Shown: positions 14,601 through 23,997, numbered from the stretch's first letter. The stretch is DNA of 40,980 nt from Colwelliaceae bacterium (GCA_023954655.1 JAGSHH010000004.1:1-40980), one strand, 5' to 3'. The notes: a model not told the origin generated them from the sequence alone. Translations and numbers: made by a program.

Positions 14601-14911
14601 AAGAGATCCTAAAATGGTTGGAATGCGTAAATAATAGAAGAAACTAAGTTTATAGAAAAGTTAATTAAAAAGTTAAATTTATTAAGCTTCATATATATCT
14701 ATAATTTTTTTTAATTGTTATCTATGGAATGTTAAATATTATTTTACCAAGCTGATTGCTTTAGGTTTTAGTAAATGAATACGTTAAATTATCCGTTCGA
14801 CCTTTAAAACCTGTTATTCATCGCTCTTGATTAACTGAAAGTAAGTTTTTGTAAAGTCGTTACATTTTTCTATTATTATTGATTACAATTTATTTATTGA
14901 AAATAGCATGA
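14601..14911. other. Divergent intergenic region with a candidate RND-operon promoter
   Basis: About 310 bases between the LysE-type gene and the efflux operon. A plus-strand TTGTAA (14849-14854), 16-base spacer and TATTAT (14871-14876) form a plausible sigma-70 promoter, with transcription starting about 40 bases before the first efflux gene. No regulator gene is adjacent and no clear operator palindrome was found. Confidence 0.35.
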
Positions 14912-14926
14912 GTGGTTTCTTCTTTT

Positions 14927-16351
14927 ATGAATAGCCTTTTTATTACGAAAACCAAACAATGGTTTATTGTTGGTGTAACAACTATTTCCTTAATAGCTTG
15001 TTCTAATACTTCAGAACTTAATAAAAATATTAGAAATATAAACTTACCTTCCTCTTGGCAAGAAAATGACGATAAGTTGAAAGTTAATGATAACTGGTTA
15101 CTTGAATTAGGTAATTCGCAAATACAACAAATTGTGAAAACAGCAATTTCAGGGAATCATCAATTAAAAATCCAAGCATATAACGTAGAAATACAAAAGC
15201 AGCAACTGATTGTTTCTGGTAGTACACTATGGCCCTCGCTTGATTTATCTTTTCGTTCTGGAAGAAGTAAAAACAACTCATTTGATACCTACTCAAACTC
15301 AAATTCTGTTGATTTGAATTTATCTTACGAATTCGATTTATGGGGAAAATTATCAGATGCTGATCAACAAGCAAATTTAAATTATTTAGCTGAGAAAGCT
15401 AATTTTGAATACAATAAACAGCAATTAATTGCTGACGTTGTTATTACTTGGTTTGCCATTACTGAAGCGAATAATCTATTGTCGTTGTATGAAAGTAGAG
15501 TTAAGAATTCAAGGCAAAACCTAGATATTATTGAATCTAGTTATAATAGTGGTTTAGGTTCAGCACTAGATGTATACCTCACTCGAAATGAATTAAATAA
15601 TGAGTTAACCCGAGTATCTGATCAACGAATAACTAAAACTAAGTTAATAAGAAAACTCGAGCGTTTAGTTGGTGAGTACCCAAAAGGAAAGCTTACAGTA
15701 ATTGATGATTTACCTCTCTTATCTGATGATATTCCTTTAGGGCTTCCATCTGATCTCATTAGTAGAAAGCCAGACTTGATGGCCAGTTGGTATCAGCTAC
15801 TTGCTAAAGATGCCGGCCTCGCTTATGCGCATAAACAACGATTTCCAAGTATTAATTTAACTGCTTCGTTAGGCGATAGTAATAATGATATTGAGAAATT
15901 ACTATCTGGTTCTTCACTTGCTTGGTCTTTGTTTGGTAATTTGTCAGCACCTTTGTTTAATGCAGGTCGTTTAGAAGCTAACGAAGAAAAGATGCGTTTG
16001 ACATTGAAGCAAGGTGAACAACAGTACCTTAATAGTTTATATAACGCATTTTCTACGGTGGAAAATGCAATCACTGAAGAGAAAGGCTTAAAGCATAGTT
16101 ATCAAACTATGCTATCTGCAAAGGATAATGCGGAGATTGCATCAACTTTATCATTCGAACAATATCAAAGTGGTTTAGTGAATTACACAACCGTGCTTGA
16201 TGCTCAAAAGCGTTCTTTTGAAGCACAAAGTAATTTAATTAAAATTAAAAACCGGCTAATCGCTAATCGCATTCAATTACATTTAGCACTCGGTGGTGAT
16301 TTCACTGTCTCTAATGAAAGTGCCACAAATCTAAAAGCAAAGGCTGAATAA
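14927..16351 (+). CDS. Outer-membrane efflux lipoprotein (TolC/NodT type)
   Basis: 474 residues from ATG 14927; a GTG at 14912 would add five. A lipoprotein signal ends at ISLIAC (Cys25). The body shows the two-fold outer-membrane-factor repeats: NDNWLLELGNSQIQQIVKTA, the helical hairpins with QANLNYLAEKA and SALDVYLTRNELN, DLISRKPDLMASWYQLLAKDAG (a strong NodT hallmark), and a second repeat ending LDAQKRSFEAQSNL. It forms the trimeric outer-membrane channel of a tripartite pump. The stop is two bases before the adaptor gene, so it is the first gene of the operon. Confidence 0.92.
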   Translation: MNSLFITKTKQWFIVGVTTISLIACSNTSELNKNIRNINLPSSWQENDDKLKVNDNWLLELGNSQIQQIVKTAISGNHQLKIQAYNVEIQKQQLIVSGSTLWPSLDLSFRSGRSKNNSFDTYSNSNSVDLNLSYEFDLWGKLSDADQQANLNYLAEKANFEYNKQQLIADVVITWFAITEANNLLSLYESRVKNSRQNLDIIESSYNSGLGSALDVYLTRNELNNELTRVSDQRITKTKLIRKLERLVGEYPKGKLTVIDDLPLLSDDIPLGLPSDLISRKPDLMASWYQLLAKDAGLAYAHKQRFPSINLTASLGDSNNDIEKLLSGSSLAWSLFGNLSAPLFNAGRLEANEEKMRLTLKQGEQQYLNSLYNAFSTVENAITEEKGLKHSYQTMLSAKDNAEIASTLSFEQYQSGLVNYTTVLDAQKRSFEAQSNLIKIKNRLIANRIQLHLALGGDFTVSNESATNLKAKAE

Positions 16352-16353
16352 TT

Positions 16354-17643
16354 ATGTCTCAAGAATCATTTTCACATTCATCAACAGAATCAAAAGCAAG
16401 CAAAAAGAAAAAGCTTATTATTATTGCTGTGATCATTGGTATTACACTTTTATTAATGAAGGTTATTTCTAGTAATCCACCCAAATCAAAACGTTTTAAA
16501 CCATCAAAATCTGCACAGATGACAGTTGAAACAAGAGTTCTAACGCCGCAAAGTTATCCAATAAAAGTTGAAAGTTTTGGTACTGTTAAACCTCGCACAC
16601 AAAGCATGCTTTTTGCTCAGGTTTCAGGAGAAATTACTAAGGTGAGCGAACAGTTTCGCGATGGTGGTTTTTTTGATAAAGGTGATGTTTTAGTTCAACT
16701 AGATGATAGAGACTACACTACAGAAGTTAAAGTTTCTCAAGCAAATTTATTATCTGCTAATCAATCATATATAGAAGAGCAAGCACGTGTAGAACAAGCT
16801 AAAGCAGATTGGCAACGTTTAGGAAATGGTAAACAAGCAAGTGCTCTAGTTTTGCGACAACCACAACTCGATGCAGCTAAAGCTAAAATGCTTTCAGCGC
16901 AAGCTCAATTAGATAAAGCTCAGCTTTCGCTAGAAAGAACAAAAATAATTGCACCTTATGCTGGCCGCATCTTAAAAAAACAAGTTGATGTTGGCCAGTT
17001 GGTTACTGGAAATACGCAGCTAGCATCGATTTTTGCAATTGATTATGTCGAAATAAGATTACCAATTAAGAATAAAGATTTAGCTTTAATTAACCTTCCT
17101 GAAGAATATAGAGATATAGGTGAGCAAGGCAACAAAAACGATGTAAAACTAACGTCTGACTTAATTGGTGAACAATCATGGCAAGGTAAAATTATTCGAA
17201 CCGAAAGTGCTATTGATGAACAATCTCAACAACTTTATGTTGTAGCTCAAATCGATCGTCCATATGATGCCAAAACTTCTACAGCTGCTCCAATTAAAAT
17301 TGGCCAATATGTCACTGCTGAAATTTCAGGAAAAGTAGTTACTGATGCTTTAGTGATACCAAGCAGTGTTATCTATCAAGGTAGCTATGTTTATACTGTA
17401 GAAAATGGTTTATTAATTCGCAAAGTGGTAACTCTTGGTTGGCAAAATGGTAAACAATCTATAGTTAAGTCTGGTCTTGAATTTGGTGATGAACTCGTTC
17501 TCACTTCATTAGGTCAAGTTAGCTCAGGAACTCCAGTTGCTATTGAAGGAAAAGAACAAAAAAAAGGAAATAGAAAAAGTAAAAAAAGTCGCGATGGAAA
17601 TACTAAAAAAAGATCAAATAAAAGCAAAGGTGAATCATTATGA
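16354..17643 (+). CDS. RND efflux periplasmic adaptor (membrane fusion protein)
   Basis: 429 residues. An N-terminal signal anchor (LIIIAVIIGITLLLMKVIS, about 22-40), then the lipoyl halves (VSGEITKVSEQFRDGGFFDKGDVLVQLDDRDY and IIAPYAGRILKKQVDVGQLV) flanking a helical hairpin rich in Q and A, followed by beta-barrel and membrane-proximal domains (VIPSSVIYQGSYVYTVENG). It links the inner-membrane pump to the outer-membrane channel. An odd feature is the last 30 or so residues, which are almost all K, R, S, N and G. The next gene starts inside this stop codon (ATGA overlap). Confidence 0.93.
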   Translation: MSQESFSHSSTESKASKKKKLIIIAVIIGITLLLMKVISSNPPKSKRFKPSKSAQMTVETRVLTPQSYPIKVESFGTVKPRTQSMLFAQVSGEITKVSEQFRDGGFFDKGDVLVQLDDRDYTTEVKVSQANLLSANQSYIEEQARVEQAKADWQRLGNGKQASALVLRQPQLDAAKAKMLSAQAQLDKAQLSLERTKIIAPYAGRILKKQVDVGQLVTGNTQLASIFAIDYVEIRLPIKNKDLALINLPEEYRDIGEQGNKNDVKLTSDLIGEQSWQGKIIRTESAIDEQSQQLYVVAQIDRPYDAKTSTAAPIKIGQYVTAEISGKVVTDALVIPSSVIYQGSYVYTVENGLLIRKVVTLGWQNGKQSIVKSGLEFGDELVLTSLGQVSSGTPVAIEGKEQKKGNRKSKKSRDGNTKKRSNKSKGESL

Positions 17644-20600
17644 TCGCTTGGTTTGCTCGAAATCACGTAGCGGCAAATCTTTTATTAATTACGATATTAA
17701 TTCTAGGCTTGTTTAGTTTATCTGTACGGATCCCATTAGAGGTTTTTCCATCATTTGCCACTGATCGCATTAATGTAAATGTTTCCCTGCGAGGTGCTAC
17801 ACCTGAAGATGTTGAAAAGAGTATCTCAATACGCATTGAAGAGGCCATTCAAGATCTAGAAGGTATCAAACAAATTGCGAGTCGTTCTTCAGAGGGATCT
17901 TCAGCTGTTAATATTGAGGTTGAAGGCGGTTATGATGCTAGAGACGTTTTAGCGGATATTAAAAGTCGTGTTGATGCGATTAATACATTCCCTGTAGATG
18001 CCGAAAAACCCGTTGTTTCTTTAGCTACACGTAAACGTGAAGTTATTTCTGTAACCGTAGCTAGTATTTATGGTGAAAAAGAAACACGTGAGTATGCTGA
18101 AAAAATTCGTGATGATTTATTAAAAATCCCTACGATTACACAAGCAGATCTTAGTGGTGTACGCAATTACGAAGTGTCTATTCAAATCCCACAAGATAAA
18201 TTACAGCAATATAATTTAACTATATCTAAAGTTTCATCTGCTATTAGTAATTCGAGTGCTGACGTTTCTGCGGGCAACCTAAGAACACAGGGTGGCGATA
18301 TTTTATTATTGTCCAAAGGGCAAGCTTATCGTAAAGATGAATTTTCTCAAATTGCCATTAAAACTAATAAAGATGGTTCTATTTTACGTTTATCTGATAT
18401 TGCGCATATTAATGATGGTTTTGAAGAAACTCCAGTACGTACGCGTTTTAATAGTAAGCAGGCCGCTTTTATCGATATTTATCGAATAGGACCTCAAAGT
18501 GCAATAGATGTTGCTGATGCAGTAAAAAACTATATAGATGGTCAGCAAAGTAATGTTCCTGAAGGTGTCGAACTAAGTTATTGGGATGATGATTCTCAAA
18601 TAGTTAAAAACAGAATAGCGACGTTAACAACCAGTGCGATGCAAGGTGGTATTTTAGTACTGGCATTGTTAAGCCTGTTTCTTCGACCTTCAATTGCGTT
18701 CTGGGTGTTTATTGGTATCCCAATATCATTTATGGGGGCTTTTATAGCTATGCCATTTTTTGGCATTACACTAAATATTATGAGTTTGTTTGGCTTTATT
18801 TTGGTCTTAGGTATCGTTGTCGATGATGCCATAGTTACCGGGGAAAACATCTATACTCATTTGAAAACCTCTGAATCTGGTGAAGAAGCTGCGATAAGGG
18901 GTACACAAGAGGTTGCCACCCCTGTTACTTTTGGCATTCTAACAACTGTAGCAGCTTTTTTACCATTAGCATTCATAGAAGGGGCTCGAGGGGCATTGTT
19001 CGCACAAATCCCTGTTGTTGTTATTCCTGTATTACTGTTTTCTTTAATTGAATCTAAATTTGTTTTACCTTCACACTTAAAGAATTTAAAACTACGTAGT
19101 GAAAAATCAAAGACATCAAAATTCAGTCAATTTCAACAAAAATTCGCTGATGGCTTTGAAAGTACTATTTTGCGTTACTATCAACCTCTATTAAAAAAAG
19201 CGACAAATTTTAAAACAGCGACTTTTCTCGGATTTGTTGGTGTGTTTTTAATAATTGTTACTTTGATAATGAGTGGTTGGACTAAATTCATTTTCTTTCC
19301 AAGAATTCCAAGTGAAACGGTAAGAGTTTCTCTTACATTACCTGCGGGTTCTCCATTTGAAGTTACCAATAAACATATTCTAAAAATGACAAAGAAAGCA
19401 GAAGAATTACGAGCAAAATATATTGATGAAGAAACTAACGAAAGTATCATTATAAATATTTTAGCAACTACTGGTGGTAGAGGTGGTACTTCAAACAAAG
19501 GCAACGTTCGTTTTGAAATTACACCACCTGAGTCTCGAAGCTTATCTGTAGGTTCAGCTCAGTTGGTTCGAGAGTGGAGAGCGTTAATTGGACCTATTCC
19601 TGGTGCTGAAAGTCTAACGTTTAGAGCGGAGATAGGGCGTTCATCTGATCCCATTCAAGTGCAGTTGAAAGCAAGTTCATTAGATACCCTTAAAGAAATT
19701 ACTGATAAAGTTAAATTACGCTTGGCAACTTACCCGACCGTGTTTGATATTGAAGATAGTTTATCCGATGGCAAAGAAGAGCTCCAAATTGAGCTAACTG
19801 AACAAGGAAAGGCCTTAGGGTTAACACGAGTCAGTATTTCAAGAGAAGTACGCAGTTCGTTTTTCGGTTCTCAAGTTCAACGGATTCAGCGTGGCAGAGA
19901 TGATGTTAGGGTCATGGTACGTTTACCATTAGATGAACGTAGGACAACAGCTGATCTAGAAAATATCTTAGTTGCTACTCCTAATGGAGGATCAGTTCCT
20001 TTATCGCACGTCGCAAAATTAATACCAGGTAAAAGTCCATCAACAATATCTAGAATCGATCGCTTTAGAACCGCTAATGTTAAAGCTGATGTTGAAAAAC
20101 AAAATACTAATATGACAGTACTTCAAGCCGATTTAAAAGAATATTTAGATGAATTGCTAATACAATATCCAGGTGTTAGTCACTCTTTGGAAGGTGAAGC
20201 TAAAGAACAACGTGAATCTTTTGGTTCATTAGGTTGGGCATTAATATTTGTGTTTTTTATTATTTACGCTTTATTAGCCATTCCATTCAAGTCTTACTTA
20301 CAACCTATAATTGTGATGAGTGTCATTCCTTTTGGCATGATTGGCGCAGTAATTGGTCATTGGATTATGGGGATGGAACTCACCATAATGAGCTTACTTG
20401 GTATGTTGGCATTAATTGGTGTTGTCGTGAATGATTCGCTGGTATTAGTTGATTTTATTAATAAGAAACGTGCTGAAGGAAAAGCTCTTATGGAAGCTGT
20501 TCTTACAGCAGGTTCATCTCGATTTCGTCCGGTCATGTTAACGAGTTTAACAACCTTTATTGGTTTAATGCCTCTATTGTTTGAACAATCTACACAAGCA

Positions 20601-20753
20601 CAGTTTTTAATACCAATGGCTGTTTCTTTAGGTTTTGGAATATTGTTTGCTACTTTTATTACCTTAATATTAGTGCCCGTAAATTATTTAATTGTTGAAC
20701 GTTTGAAGGAATTGTCAGGTATTAAACCTACGATATATGCACTTGAAAATTAA
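17640..20753 (+). CDS. RND-family efflux permease (HAE-1 like)
   Basis: 1037 residues, full length for the family. First helix at about 10-28, large periplasmic loop, then the central helix bundle. LGIVVDDAIVTGENIY near residue 390 carries the paired aspartates of helix 4 that relay protons. Other hallmarks are IPLEVFPSF, PVMLTSLTTFIGLMPLLFEQSTQAQFLIPMAVSL and VNDSLVLVDFINKKRAEGK. It is the proton-driven inner-membrane pump of the tripartite system encoded by this operon. The substrate cannot be inferred; this subgroup is common in marine Alteromonadales and Vibrio and is distinct from the AcrB core type. Confidence 0.93.
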   Translation: MIAWFARNHVAANLLLITILILGLFSLSVRIPLEVFPSFATDRINVNVSLRGATPEDVEKSISIRIEEAIQDLEGIKQIASRSSEGSSAVNIEVEGGYDARDVLADIKSRVDAINTFPVDAEKPVVSLATRKREVISVTVASIYGEKETREYAEKIRDDLLKIPTITQADLSGVRNYEVSIQIPQDKLQQYNLTISKVSSAISNSSADVSAGNLRTQGGDILLLSKGQAYRKDEFSQIAIKTNKDGSILRLSDIAHINDGFEETPVRTRFNSKQAAFIDIYRIGPQSAIDVADAVKNYIDGQQSNVPEGVELSYWDDDSQIVKNRIATLTTSAMQGGILVLALLSLFLRPSIAFWVFIGIPISFMGAFIAMPFFGITLNIMSLFGFILVLGIVVDDAIVTGENIYTHLKTSESGEEAAIRGTQEVATPVTFGILTTVAAFLPLAFIEGARGALFAQIPVVVIPVLLFSLIESKFVLPSHLKNLKLRSEKSKTSKFSQFQQKFADGFESTILRYYQPLLKKATNFKTATFLGFVGVFLIIVTLIMSGWTKFIFFPRIPSETVRVSLTLPAGSPFEVTNKHILKMTKKAEELRAKYIDEETNESIIINILATTGGRGGTSNKGNVRFEITPPESRSLSVGSAQLVREWRALIGPIPGAESLTFRAEIGRSSDPIQVQLKASSLDTLKEITDKVKLRLATYPTVFDIEDSLSDGKEELQIELTEQGKALGLTRVSISREVRSSFFGSQVQRIQRGRDDVRVMVRLPLDERRTTADLENILVATPNGGSVPLSHVAKLIPGKSPSTISRIDRFRTANVKADVEKQNTNMTVLQADLKEYLDELLIQYPGVSHSLEGEAKEQRESFGSLGWALIFVFFIIYALLAIPFKSYLQPIIVMSVIPFGMIGAVIGHWIMGMELTIMSLLGMLALIGVVVNDSLVLVDFINKKRAEGKALMEAVLTAGSSRFRPVMLTSLTTFIGLMPLLFEQSTQAQFLIPMAVSLGFGILFATFITLILVPVNYLIVERLKELSGIKPTIYALEN

Positions 20754-20795
20754 TGGATGGTTACTCTGCTTGAGATAAGCTTCATCAAATAAATG

Positions 20796-20826
20796 TGGCT
20801 TTGCACTTTATTTTAAGTCAAAGCCA
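20796..20826. terminator. Hairpin after the RND operon
   Basis: TGGCTTTG (20796-20803) pairs with CAAAGCCA (20819-20826), with partial inner pairing ACTT/AAGT. There is no T tract directly after it on the plus strand, so it may be a Rho-dependent or processing signal rather than a classical terminator. Confidence 0.4.
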
Positions 20827-20913
20827 AATAAGGTCATATTTATTGGTAGAAGTTGTTAAATGGTTTGTTAAACTATCCCCAATAAATTTTTCAATTGTTA
20901 ATTTGAGTGTTAT

Positions 20914-21279
20914 ATGACTAATAAAATAGAACCAGAAGAAACTATTTTTTCTAAAATCATTAGACAAGAAATTCCAACGCCGTTGTTATATCAAGATGAA
21001 TTAGTGACTGCTTTTCGTGATATTTCACCACAAGCAAAATGTCATATTTTAATTATTCCTAATAAGTTGATCCCAACTGTTAATGATATTGTAGAGCAAG
21101 ACGAATTAACTCTTGGTCGCCTTTTTACAGTGGCTAATAAATTGGCTAAAGAAGAGGGCATTGCAGATGATGGTTATCGGTTGATCATGAACTGTAATAA
21201 TCATGGTGGTCAAGAGGTTTATCATATTCACATGCACTTAGTTGGTGGTCAACCAATGGGTAAAATGTTAAATATTTAG
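20914..21279 (+). CDS. HIT-family nucleotide hydrolase (HinT-like)
   Basis: 121 residues, cytoplasmic. [20 protein letters not shown] at the start and [14 protein letters not shown] at the end, the latter containing the histidine triad H-x-H-x-H-x-x (HIHMHLV). The arrangement is that of HinT, a purine nucleoside phosphoramidase. The N-terminus carries a short extension (TNKIEPEE) before the conserved start. Stands alone between the efflux operon and the two-component genes. Confidence 0.92.
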   Translation: MTNKIEPEETIFSKIIRQEIPTPLLYQDELVTAFRDISPQAKCHILIIPNKLIPTVNDIVEQDELTLGRLFTVANKLAKEEGIADDGYRLIMNCNNHGGQEVYHIHMHLVGGQPMGKMLNI

Positions 21280-21451
21280 TGTTATTGTTATAATTGGTTA
21301 TTTTACCAGTGACTTTATTTTTAATCTTTCATCTACATCTTTTAATACATTTAAATGAGATAGAGTGTGTGAAAGCCACGATTAATTGTAGTGAAGTTCT
21401 ATCCAAGCTAATCCATACTTTAGAGTAAGTTAATTAAAAAGAGTATATTGT

Positions 21452-22525
21452 GTGAAGTGGGCAAAGTTTATTGAAGATAAAGACAAATTATTCTGGTTTG
21501 TACATAGTGCAGGTTGGTTTGGATTTGCTTTGGTTTATTATCTTAGTTCATTACTTCATGATCTTCGTGATATCTTTGTCGTTATTATTTTCTTAAATGC
21601 TTATGCTGGTTGGTTGTTTACCATTCCTCTGCGCTATATATATCGATATGTTTGGAATTTAACCCCTATTAAAATTGCTGTTAGTGTTATTTTAGCATCA
21701 TTAATAACCGGTGTGATGTGGCAAATTGTTCAAAACATTAACTTCTGGGAAATATATAAGCACGGTTATCGTCCTGATCATATTATTTATTATACAAGAA
21801 ATGGCTTATTTTCATTTTCTATAATTTTGAGCTGGAGTGTTTTGTATTTTGGTACTAAATACTATCAGATGTTGCAAAAAGAAAAACAAAACGTGCTTCA
21901 AGCCAACACTGTAGCTCACCAAGCACAGTTGAAAATGTTACGATATCAATTAAATCCTCATTTTTTATTCAACACCCTAAATGCAATTTCAACATTGATT
22001 TTAGTGAAAGAGAATACGACTGCAAATGCGATGGTAACAAAATTAAGTGAGTTTTTACGTTACTCTTTAGATAAAGATCCAATGAAAAAAGTCACTTTAG
22101 AAAGTGAGCTGCAGGCACTAAGATTATATTTAGATATTGAAAAAGTACGTTTTGAAGAACGACTGCAAGTTGTTTGTAACATTGCCGATGATTGCCAAGA
22201 AGCTTTAGTACCAAGTATGGTTTTACAACCGTTAGCTGAAAACTCAATAAAGTATGCTATTGCAGTACAGGAGCAGGGGGGAACTATTACAGTAAGTGTT
22301 ACTAAATTTGGTCAAGATTTGTTGATTGAATTGTCTGACAACGGTCCAGGTGCCGACATCAAAGATGGTAATCTATTTCGTGAAAATGGTGTTGGTTTAG
22401 CTAATACTCGAGAACGTCTACAAGCACTATATGGTCATGAATTTTCATTAGTTGTTTCCAATAATACACCTAACGGTGTTAAAGTTAATATAAGAATGCC
22501 GTATGAAACTGGAACGATTATATGA
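21452..22525 (+). CDS. LytS/YehU-type sensor histidine kinase
   Basis: 357 residues starting at GTG, with an aaaaagag ribosome binding site nine bases upstream. Four or five N-terminal membrane helices (about 12-125) form the sensor. The kinase region begins with the H-box LRYQLNPHFLFNTLNAIS (phosphorylated His near 171), typical of the His_kinase (LytS) family, and ends with the ATPase elements LQPLAENSIKYAI and SDNGPGAD...GVGLANTRERL. There is no GAF or periplasmic domain. It overlaps the response regulator gene by ATGA, so the two form a cognate pair. The stimulus is unknown. Confidence 0.9.
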   Translation: MKWAKFIEDKDKLFWFVHSAGWFGFALVYYLSSLLHDLRDIFVVIIFLNAYAGWLFTIPLRYIYRYVWNLTPIKIAVSVILASLITGVMWQIVQNINFWEIYKHGYRPDHIIYYTRNGLFSFSIILSWSVLYFGTKYYQMLQKEKQNVLQANTVAHQAQLKMLRYQLNPHFLFNTLNAISTLILVKENTTANAMVTKLSEFLRYSLDKDPMKKVTLESELQALRLYLDIEKVRFEERLQVVCNIADDCQEALVPSMVLQPLAENSIKYAIAVQEQGGTITVSVTKFGQDLLIELSDNGPGADIKDGNLFRENGVGLANTRERLQALYGHEFSLVVSNNTPNGVKVNIRMPYETGTII

Positions 22526-23346
22526 GTAAAGTCTTATCAACAATTATTGTAGATGATGAAACATTGGCAAGAAAAGGTTTAGCTATTCGATTAAAAGAAC
22601 ACCTAGATATAAAGCTTATTACCGAATGTAGCAATGGTAGGGAAGCTATTGAAGCTGTACGCGCTTATAAACCAGACTTAATGTTCTTAGATATACAAAT
22701 GCCTGGCTTAGATGGATTTGAAGTAGTTAAAGAAATAACGGAGCAAGGCCTTGCATTACCTATGGTTGTTTTTGTAACTGCATTTGATCAATATGCACTT
22801 AAAGCGTTTGAAGTACATGCTCATGATTATTTATTAAAACCTGCTGATGAATCACGACTTGCTCAAGCATTAGACAAAATCAGAGAAAAACTAAACGGTG
22901 AAGAAAGCATACAACATAAAGAGCAATTAGTACGTTTAGTAAGTGATGTAACGGGTAATGATTGCTCCGATATTTTAAATGATTTAGAACATAACAAACC
23001 AGTTAATATCTCTCATTACTCAGATGTCTTGGCTATTAAAGATGCTGGTGAAGTCAGTCGTGTACCAGTTAAAGATATTTTATGGATAGATGCTGCTGGT
23101 GATTACATGTGTGTTCATACTGACCAAAATACACACATATTACGTAAAACTATGAAACAGTTAGAAGAAAACTTAGATCCTAAGCAGTTTATTCGAAGTC
23201 ATCGTTCTACTATTGTAAATAAAAACTATATTAATAAATTTTGTAGTCAACTTAATGGTGAATATTACCTTGTAATGAATAACGGTAAAGAACTTAAAGT
23301 TAGTCGTAGCTATAAAGAAAAAGTAAAATTAGCAGTAACAAATTAA
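22522..23346 (+). CDS. LytTR-type response regulator
   Basis: 274 residues. The receiver domain (about 5-125) has the acidic pair in VDDETLARKG, the phosphoacceptor in LMFLDIQMPGLDGF (Asp near 57), the conserved VTAFDQYALKAFEVHAHDYLLKP (T and K). The C-terminal LytTR DNA-binding domain (about 175-272) has EVSRVPVKDILWIDAAGDYM and FIRSHRSTIVNKNYI. It is the partner of the adjacent LytS-type kinase. The next gene begins 69 bases downstream, so read-through into the secreted leader-like gene and secDF is possible, but no LytTR direct repeats were recognised there. Confidence 0.92.
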   Translation: MSKVLSTIIVDDETLARKGLAIRLKEHLDIKLITECSNGREAIEAVRAYKPDLMFLDIQMPGLDGFEVVKEITEQGLALPMVVFVTAFDQYALKAFEVHAHDYLLKPADESRLAQALDKIREKLNGEESIQHKEQLVRLVSDVTGNDCSDILNDLEHNKPVNISHYSDVLAIKDAGEVSRVPVKDILWIDAAGDYMCVHTDQNTHILRKTMKQLEENLDPKQFIRSHRSTIVNKNYINKFCSQLNGEYYLVMNNGKELKVSRSYKEKVKLAVTN

Positions 23347-23415
23347 ATTTTTCAGCTATTGAAAGAAAAATAAATAACCTTATATCTTATTTAATGTTGG
23401 CAAAGTAATTATTTT

Positions 23416-23832
23416 ATGTGGCGTAAATTAACATTCATAGTGTTTTTAATCGTATTAACTAAAGTAGTTAATGCATCGCCGATCTCTACAACAAACCATA
23501 ATGAATATTCACAACACCTCTCAATTTCTACTGAAAATCAAAACTATTCTATTGATGCATCTGAGGAGTCGAAAGAGTCATATAATATCCCTAGGTTTAA
23601 TCGGATTAATCCATCGATATTTACTGCAGAAATACAAATAACTCCTAATTATTTTTTGGAAATAGAGTTTTTTAAAGTAAAGCTAACACCAGCCTTATTT
23701 AAAAATTTAACAAACCCTCCTGTAAATATTCAGTGGTTTGAACAATTAAGTCATAATACTAATTCATCGCGACTTTCTGGTTGGAAAGATGGCAACATTC
23801 TATATTCATCCCGCACTAGATATCACAGTTAA
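23416..23832 (+). CDS. Putative VemP-like secretion-monitoring arrest peptide upstream of secD2F2
   Basis: 138 residues. Signal peptide MWRKLTFIVFLIVLTKVVNA (about 1-20), then a polar, poorly structured region rich in S and N, and a C-terminal segment R119-L-S-G-W-K-D-G-N-I-L-Y130 followed by eight residues to the stop. From memory, Vibrio alginolyticus VemP has a signal peptide, is a little longer (about 159 residues), lies directly upstream of secD2-secF2, and stalls the ribosome with a C-terminal motif worded much like R-I-S-G-W-K-E-T-N-A-M-Y. The position, size, export signal and motif all agree. In VemP, stalling is released by Sec-driven export and stalling raises secDF2 translation. 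Overall identity outside the motif looks low, so the role is inferred. Confidence 0.7.
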   Translation: MWRKLTFIVFLIVLTKVVNASPISTTNHNEYSQHLSISTENQNYSIDASEESKESYNIPRFNRINPSIFTAEIQITPNYFLEIEFFKVKLTPALFKNLTNPPVNIQWFEQLSHNTNSSRLSGWKDGNILYSSRTRYHS

Positions 23833-23851
23833 TTCATAACATCTCATAGAT

Positions 23852-23930
23852 ACAGTTCTATATAACTATCGTACTTTTGAACTGTTAAAGCAGCAATTTT
23901 ATTGTTCCAATTCTGATGATTAATCATCAG
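23852..23930 (+). promoter_or_regulatory. Structured leader RNA between the VemP-like gene and secD2
   Basis: Two hairpins. First, ACAGTTC (23852-23858) pairs with GAACTGT (23879-23885). The same right arm could pair with a second ACAGTT copy at 23825-23830, which lies across the stop codon of the upstream ORF. Second, CTGATGATTAATCATCAG (23913-23930) is an 18-base perfect palindrome (seven-pair stem, TTAA loop). The secD2 ribosome binding site (ttagag, about 23987) is weak. The layout suits control by a ribosome stalled at the end of the leader ORF; the second element could alternatively be a DNA operator. Confidence 0.45.
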
Positions 23931-23997
23931 GTGTTTCCTGTATTTGAAATTTAGCCGTTGGCATAAACAAATTTAGGAATATTTTATTAGAGATTTT

